Positions 59,339 through 64,000 of a DNA stretch of 64,000 nt are shown in pieces. Made by a program: the position numbers and the translations under genes. The stretch comes from JALOKP01 sp963800865 (GTDB taxonomy: Bacteria; Acidobacteriota; Polarisedimenticolia; J045). Each line of letters opens with the position of its first letter. The stretch's first letter is position 1. The stretch is taken from assembly GCA_963800865.1 (NCBI GenBank), contig CAWDCL010000002.1, forward strand, positions 310,001 through 374,000. Reading direction: 5' to 3'. Under the pieces are notes generated by a model. The model saw nothing but the letters and a program-made list of their open reading frames with translations, was not told where the DNA came from and searched no databases.

Positions 59339-59821
59339 ATGCGATTCATGGTGCTGATCAAGGCCGACCGCAACAGCGAGGCGGGCGTGATGCCCAGCGA
59401 ACGGCTGCTCGCCGAGATGGGCCGGTTCAACGAGGAGCTGGCGAATGCCGGTGTCCTGCTGGCCGGCGAGGGGCTGCACCCCAGCTCGAAGGGCGCACGC
59501 GTGCGCTTCTCGGGTCCGGACCGCGAGGTGATACACGGGCCGTTCGGCGAGACCAGGGAGCTCATCGCCGGCTTCTGGATCTGGAAATGCGAGTCGCTGC
59601 AGGACGCGATCGACTGGGTCAGGCGCTGTCCCAACCCGATGCCGGGCGAGTCGGAGATCGAGATCCGGCAGGTCTTCGACGCCGAGGACTTCGGCGAGGA
59701 GTTCACGCCGGAGTTGCGCGATCAGGAGGAGCAGCTGCGTGCGCGGATCGTCGGGCTGACCGATGGAAGTGCGGCCAAGCCGCCGTCGGACCAGGCTCCC
59801 CGTGTGGAGCGGCGTCGTTGA
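59339..59821 (+). CDS. YCII-related (DGPF-domain) protein
   Basis: A 160-residue cytoplasmic protein. MRFMVLIKADRNSEAG opens a dimeric alpha/beta-barrel of the YCII/DGPF type, with the signature VIHGPFGETRELIAGFWIW (DGPF variant GPFGE). Members are often encoded near ECF sigma factors; none is adjacent here. The C-terminus is extended by an acidic then Arg-rich tail. Start ATG 59339 follows GGAGGA; an in-frame start at 59294 is less likely. The stop overlaps the next gene (TTGA). Confidence 0.82.
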   Translation: MRFMVLIKADRNSEAGVMPSERLLAEMGRFNEELANAGVLLAGEGLHPSSKGARVRFSGPDREVIHGPFGETRELIAGFWIWKCESLQDAIDWVRRCPNPMPGESEIEIRQVFDAEDFGEEFTPELRDQEEQLRARIVGLTDGSAAKPPSDQAPRVERRR

Positions 59822-60576
59822 GTCAGGCGCAGGAGTCGACTCCATCGAAGGTACCGGAAGTCACGCTGCTCTTCTGGGTCATGAAGATCGCCGCCACCAC
59901 GCTCGGCGAGACGGCCGGTGACGCGGTGTCGATGTCGATGAATCTCGGCTACGTCGCCGCTACCGGGATCTTCGGAGTCATCTGCGTGCTCGCTGTCGGC
60001 GCGCAGATCGTCGCCAGGCGATTCCATCCGGTCCTGTACTGGGCGACGATCATCGCCACGACGACCGTTGGCACCACGCTCGCCGACTACGCCGACCGAT
60101 CACTCGGTATCGGCTACGGCGGCGGAGTCCTTCTGCTGTTCGCGTTGCTGGCGGGCTCGCTCGCGCTCTGGCACCGCAGCATGGGTTCCGTATCGGTGGA
60201 CACCGTGAGCTCACCCCGGGCGGAGGTGTTCTACTGGGTAACGATCATGTTCTCCCAGACCCTGGGCACCGCGCTCGGCGACTGGACGGCCGATTCGGCC
60301 GGATTGGGTTACACCGGAGGAGCGGCCGTGTTCTTCGCGCTCCTCGCGCTGGTCGTCGCGGCGTACTACTTCACCAGGATCTCGCGTACGGCTCTGTTCT
60401 GGGCGGCCTTCATCCTCACGCGACCGCTGGGCGCCGTTCTCGGTGATTTTCTGGACAAGCCGGTCAGTGCCGGCGGGCTGGCGCTGAGCCGCTACTCGGC
60501 GTCCGCGGCGCTGCTGCTGTTCATCGTCGCCTGCCTGGCGCTGTTTCGGCACGGTGCGGCGACCAGGAACCACTGA
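59818..60576 (+). CDS. COG4705-like membrane protein
   Basis: A 252-residue protein with about seven or eight helices in four internal repeats, each opening with an aromatic/Trp helix and a short polar motif (FWVMKIAATTLGETAGD, YWATIIATTTVGTTLAD, YWVTIMFSQTLGTALGD, FWAAFILTRPLGAVLGD). This fourfold 'TxG(E/T)xxxD' pattern is characteristic of the COG4705 family of unannotated membrane proteins. Start TTG 59818 overlaps the YCII stop; an alternative ATG at 59881 would cut the first repeat. Possibly a transporter; function unknown. Confidence 0.7.
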   Translation: MSQAQESTPSKVPEVTLLFWVMKIAATTLGETAGDAVSMSMNLGYVAATGIFGVICVLAVGAQIVARRFHPVLYWATIIATTTVGTTLADYADRSLGIGYGGGVLLLFALLAGSLALWHRSMGSVSVDTVSSPRAEVFYWVTIMFSQTLGTALGDWTADSAGLGYTGGAAVFFALLALVVAAYYFTRISRTALFWAAFILTRPLGAVLGDFLDKPVSAGGLALSRYSASAALLLFIVACLALFRHGAATRNH

Positions 60577-60749
60577 CATCGCGTGTGACGGGAGGCATCG
60601 GCCCCACGAGTTCCCGGCGATTCGACGCGTCGGCTGCGTGCACGGCGGCGTCGACGACACGAGCAGCGTGCAGGCGGGCTCCAACACGAAAGGCGGCCTC
60701 GCGGCCGCCCCGTGATCTCGGATTTTCTGGAAAAAGCCGGGCGGCGCAA

Positions 60750-60980
60750 CTAGCCGTCGGTCCCGATCGCCTCCGACGGGCAACCGTCCATCGACTCCTT
60801 GCAGAGCCCTTCCTCGTCGGCGTTCTCGGGCTGCTTGCAGACGTAGGCGTGGTCGTCGTCGTCGGTCATCTTGAAGTTGTCCGGCGCGGTGTCCACGCAG
60901 ACCTTGCAGGCGGTGCAGCTGGTGTCGACGTAGTACTTGCCGGGGATGCTCTCCGCGACCTTGGCGCTGTTGTCGGCCAT
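60750..60980 (-). CDS. Ferredoxin, [4Fe-4S] type
   Basis: A 76-residue acidic ferredoxin. CTACKVC at about residues 22-28 and CKESMDGCP near the C-terminus give the four cluster ligands. The single-cluster layout and the Asp/Glu-rich middle (KMTDDDDHAYV) resemble low-potential monocluster ferredoxins. Start ATG 60980 (MADNSAKVAESIPGKYYVD) follows a GAGG-like site (CATGAGGGTTCCGAG). Redox partner unknown. The gene stands alone, transcribed leftward. Confidence 0.9.
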   Translation of the reverse strand: MADNSAKVAESIPGKYYVDTSCTACKVCVDTAPDNFKMTDDDDHAYVCKQPENADEEGLCKESMDGCPSEAIGTDG

Positions 60981-61066
60981 CTCGGAACCCTCATGGGAAG
61001 TGGAACGTGACGGACGGTGGGAGCGGGAATTTTAGCAGTAATTTCGCCGCCGCCAGTTGACCCGGG

Positions 61067-63332
61067 TCAGGCCGGCTCACCCGGCCGGGGTGCGGGCGCC
61101 GTCGCCGGCGGGATGACCCGGAACTCGCGGCTGTCCAGGACCGGGCCGTCGCTCAGGATCCGGTCGATGTCCTGCCGGGACGCGGCCGGGACGGCGGGGT
61201 CGATGATCGCGATCCCGTAGGAGCCTGGGGCGAGCGAACTCTCGGGCGCGGCGGCCTCGTACTCGCGGCACGTGGTCGCCTCGCTGCGCACCTCTCCGCG
61301 CGGCGTCGGCAGGATCTGGTAGATCGACTCGCGCACCGGCTTCCCGTCGGCTCCCGGCAGCGGCCGGAAGAGGATCGTGCGCGGCGCTCCCGCCAGCCCG
61401 CAGGCGACGAAGCGCAGCACGACGCGATCGGCCGACTGGACCGACTCGCCGTCGAGCAGCGGGACGACCGCGACGCGGGCCGCGTCGCGCGGCACGTCCT
61501 TCCCCTTCGTGCGGGCCGGATCGAGCAGGAAGTCGCGGCCCGAGCTGCGCCCGAGGCGCACCGCGGAGATGGGCGCCATCGCCTTCGCCGGGGCAGGCAG
61601 GGAGAGCCGCACCTGCGCCGCGCCGACCTCGCCGGCCACGAGGTCCTCGACCAGCACGCGCACGTCGAAGTCACCGGGGCCAGGCAGTGCGCACGACGCC
61701 GACAGCAGCACGTAGGTCGGCGGATAGCGCGAGGGTGGCGTCTCGATCCGCACCGTACGCTCGACGCCGTCGCCGAGCGTGCAGACCGGGTTGCCCCCCT
61801 CGTCCGTGAGCAGCCCCTCCCAGGCGAAGCGCGCCACCAGGTCGCCGCGCCCGGGATCGCGCAGGAAGGTGAGGTCGGCCAGCAGCGCCGCGACCTGGAT
61901 CGGTACCACCAGCGCCGCTTCGCGCGAAGGGTAGGCGGCCGAGACGCGCACGTTGGGCAGCGGGAACCCGGTCGGGTCCATCAGCGCGCCGAGCCGCCGG
62001 CGCTCGCGCAGCTTCTGGCGCGAGGCGAGCGTGACCATTCCGCTCGAGCGCACGCGGTAGCCCCAGAACTCCGGGTGCCGGGACGGTGTCGAGGCGCACG
62101 TCGATCCGGCGCCGCGCCTCGCCATGCGCGGGCGCCTCGAGCGGCAGGCTGAACAGGTAGTAGCAGGACATCGCCGCGATCACGCGGTCGAAAACGACGC
62201 CCAGCGAGCCGGCGGCCCGCACCGGCTCGCCGCCGGTTCCCGTGGCCAGGAACTCCATCAGGCGCGAGCCGCCCCCGGGAGCCGTGGGAACGCCCAGGCC
62301 GCGGGAGTCGACGGTCCAGATCGAGAACCCACCCGCCGCGGCGCGCTGCGGCTCGAACGCGTAGGTCAGGAAGAGGTCCTCGTGCAGGTCGAACCAGGGG
62401 GACGAGAAGAGCACCAGCGCCTTGCGGCCGCGCAGCGACGAGTGCGCCAGCAGGACCGCCTCGATCGCCGCCAGCGACGGTCGCGGATCGATCTCCTGCG
62501 ACGCCAGCTCGGTCGTCGGGTTGCGGGCCGACTGGATCTCCGAGCTGCGCAGGCCGAAATCCTCGGGCAGGAGGACCTGGTAGGCGGGCTCCGGCGACGG
62601 ATCGGGCGGGCTGTCTCCGCTCGTGAGGTCGTAGACCGAGCGCGGGTCGATCGGCGAATCGGACGATTCCCGCGTCGGCGCCGCGGCGATCCCCTGCAGC
62701 GGGGGCCCCGAGCCGATCGCGCCGGACAGCTCGCGCGCAGCGAGCCGGATCGCGTCCGGATCCGACACGAAGTCGGCGGTGATCGGCACGATCCGCCGCG
62801 TGTAGGCGAGGACCTTGACCCGCACCGGGCGCGTGGCGGCAATGTCGGCCAGCCGCTCGAGAGCCTGGGTCACGCCGTAACGCATCCGCGAGTCGAGGAA
62901 GTTCAGGTCGGCGAAGACGATGATCGTCGGCCGCTCGTCGGCGAGCCGGTCCCGGGGCTCGCCGGCTGCGGCCGTGCCGTCGCTGCAGATCGCGTCGAAC
63001 TCGGTGCGCGCGGCGATCGCGGGAGGAAGCGCGCGGCCGTCGAGGCGGATCAGGAAGTCCTCGCGGGTCAGGCCGGGGACCGACGACCAGGCGTCGCCGC
63101 GCGGGTCGATCACCGAGACGTCGACCTGCACCCGCCGGACCTGCTGCTGCTCGACGAGCGGGGCGGGGAGGGGCGGGAGCGCGGGGGCCTGGGCCTGGGC
63201 CAGGGCGCCGGGGAGGGCCGCGGCGGCTCCGGCAGCGGCTCCTGCGGCCCACGCGGCCGCCCGGGCAAGCCTCCGGAAGCAGCGCCGGAAGCGCCGGAAG
63301 TCGTATGCTAGACTGCCCGATTCGGGGCCCAT
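61067..63332 (-). CDS. VWFA-related (acidobacterial type) exported protein (one frame change)
   Basis: About 754 residues when joined. A long Arg/Ala-rich signal segment (ARAAAWAAGAAAGAAAALPGALAQAQA) leads to VQVDVSVIDPRGDAWSSVPGLTREDFLIRLDG, the opening of the VWFA-related domain described first from Acidobacteria. PTIIVFADLNFLDSRMR and KALVLFSSPWFD follow as Rossmann-like strands. An extra base near 62081 separates RRIDVRLDTV from RHPEFWGYRVR; the rest is a beta-rich C-terminal region ending at 61067. The only in-frame ATG is at 63332, which overlaps the tRNA on the other strand by eight bases, so the real start is uncertain. Function unknown; probably surface-exposed. Confidence 0.75.
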
Positions 63333-63398
63333 AGCTCAGGTGGTTAGAGCGGCTGACTCATAATCAGCTGGTCCCAGGTTCGAGCCCTGGTGGGCCCA
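63325..63398 (+). tRNA. tRNA with CAU anticodon, probably tRNA-Ile2 (or elongator Met)
   Basis: A 74-base complete cloverleaf: acceptor GGGCCCA/TGGGCCC, D-arm GCTC/GAGC, anticodon stem GCTGA/TCAGC with loop CTCATAA (anticodon CAT at 63359-63361), T-arm CCAGG/CCTGG with TTCGAGC. Discriminator is A and CCA is not encoded. A CAU anticodon can be initiator Met, elongator Met or lysidine-modified Ile; the first pair is G-C (not initiator), and the acceptor stem and CTCATAA loop resemble Ile2. TATGCT at 63304-63309 is a possible -10 element. Confidence 0.88.
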
Positions 63399-63477
63399 CT
63401 GGACGGGAGCCGCCGGGGCCGGACCGCCGGACCGGAGCCCTCGGCTACGCCGAAGCGGAGGAGAGCCTTGAGCGAGC

Positions 63478-64000
63478 ACATCCGCCGACTCGTGCAGTTG
63501 CAGGAGATCGCCTTCGAAATCAAGGAGATCCGCGACCTGGGCGCCCGGACCCCCGAGCGCCTGGCCGCGCTGGACGACGCCTTCCGGCAGAAGGTCGAGG
63601 AGATCGGGGCAGCCCGCCTGACTCACGAAGCCCTCGTCGCCGAGCGGCTGCGGCTGGGCCGGCAGCGCGAGGAAACGCAGCAGCGGCAGCTGCAGGCGCA
63701 GCAGAAATTGATGCAGGTCAGCAACACCCGCGAGTATAGCGCCGCCCTCAACGAGATCGACTCCAACAAGGCCGCGCTGGCCGCGATCGAGGACAAGCTG
63801 GCCGAGATCGAGCTGCAGCTCGAGGAGCTGAGCGGGCCGGCGGCCGAGGCCGACGAGCGGATCGCCGCGGCGCAGGCCGAACACGACGCGGAGAAGGCGC
63901 GGATGGAGGAATCGTCCGCACGCTCCGGTGTCCGGCTGGCGGAACTGGAGTCGCGGCGCGAAGAGCTCAAGGTCGGGATCCCGCGCGATTTCGTGGCCCG
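63478..64000 (+). CDS. Coiled-coil (CT398-like zinc-ribbon) protein, 3' truncated
   Basis: The frame starts at TTG 63478, behind GGAGGAG, and remains open to the end of the window (174 codons). It encodes one long charged coiled coil (IRRLVQLQEIAFEIKEIRDLG, EELSGPAAEADERIAAA). The segment QVSNTREYSAALNEIDSNK matches the conserved 'NxREYxAxxxEI' motif of the CT398/YbgI-associated family, whose C-terminal C4 zinc ribbon would lie beyond the window. Role unknown in most bacteria; members are often near nif3-like or rnhB genes. Confidence 0.72.

Overview
The window is a GC-rich (about 70% by eye) bacterial chromosome segment built around the conserved origin-proximal gene set. In order it carries parB-parA with two parS sites, mnmG-rsmG, mnmE, khpB(jag)-yidC-yidD-rnpA-rpmH, dnaA, dnaN, recF, gyrB and gyrA. 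A housekeeping block follows: an acyl-CoA carboxylase in three genes, HU, larB, dnaG and rpoD. The best taxonomic hints are a VWFA-type protein of the kind first described from Acidobacteria (61067-63332), a DUF6599-like/DUF362/polyferredoxin cluster, and several large secreted hydrolases sharing a C-terminal domain. I infer Acidobacteriota or a neighbouring phylum with moderate confidence; no rRNA is present to settle it.

Layout. 1-10.3 kb: membrane peptidase, alkaline phosphatase, GH10 xylanase, peroxiredoxin, S9 peptidase, a putative outer-membrane protein, an ECF sigma/anti-sigma/DUF4252 operon and a PilZ protein. 10.4-17.8 kb: mutY, then bactofilin-parB-parA (leftward) facing mnmG-rsmG (rightward), then mnmE. 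17.8-30.0 kb: an accessory block between mnmE and khpB, which are neighbours in many bacteria. It holds the DUF362/polyferredoxin cluster, a 1269-residue subtilase, an EamA transporter, an M24 peptidase and two uncharacterised proteins. 30.1-43.7 kb: the rpmH operon, the dnaA region, the gyrases and a transaldolase-like gene. 43.9-52.8 kb: carboxylase, HU, larB, dnaG and rpoD. 52.8-54.7 kb: a secreted HExxH metallopeptidase. 55.1-60.6 kb: a lower-GC patch with integron attC-like sites, a voltage-gated-type channel, TerC, a MazEF-type toxin-antitoxin pair and small membrane or YCII genes. 60.7-64 kb: ferredoxin, VWFA protein, a CAU-anticodon tRNA and a truncated coiled-coil gene.

Two dispersed repeat families stand out. 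One is a 26-28 bp palindrome in two stem variants that keep pairing through compensatory changes; its first bases supply the TAG stop codon of three genes. The other is a 162 bp element with 28 bp terminal inverted repeats and a truncated second copy beside it.

Nine genes, including the normally essential gyrB, are interrupted by about thirteen single-base frame changes, mostly in short homopolymers. I treat these as probable sequence or assembly indels rather than true pseudogenes and annotate the full gene spans.
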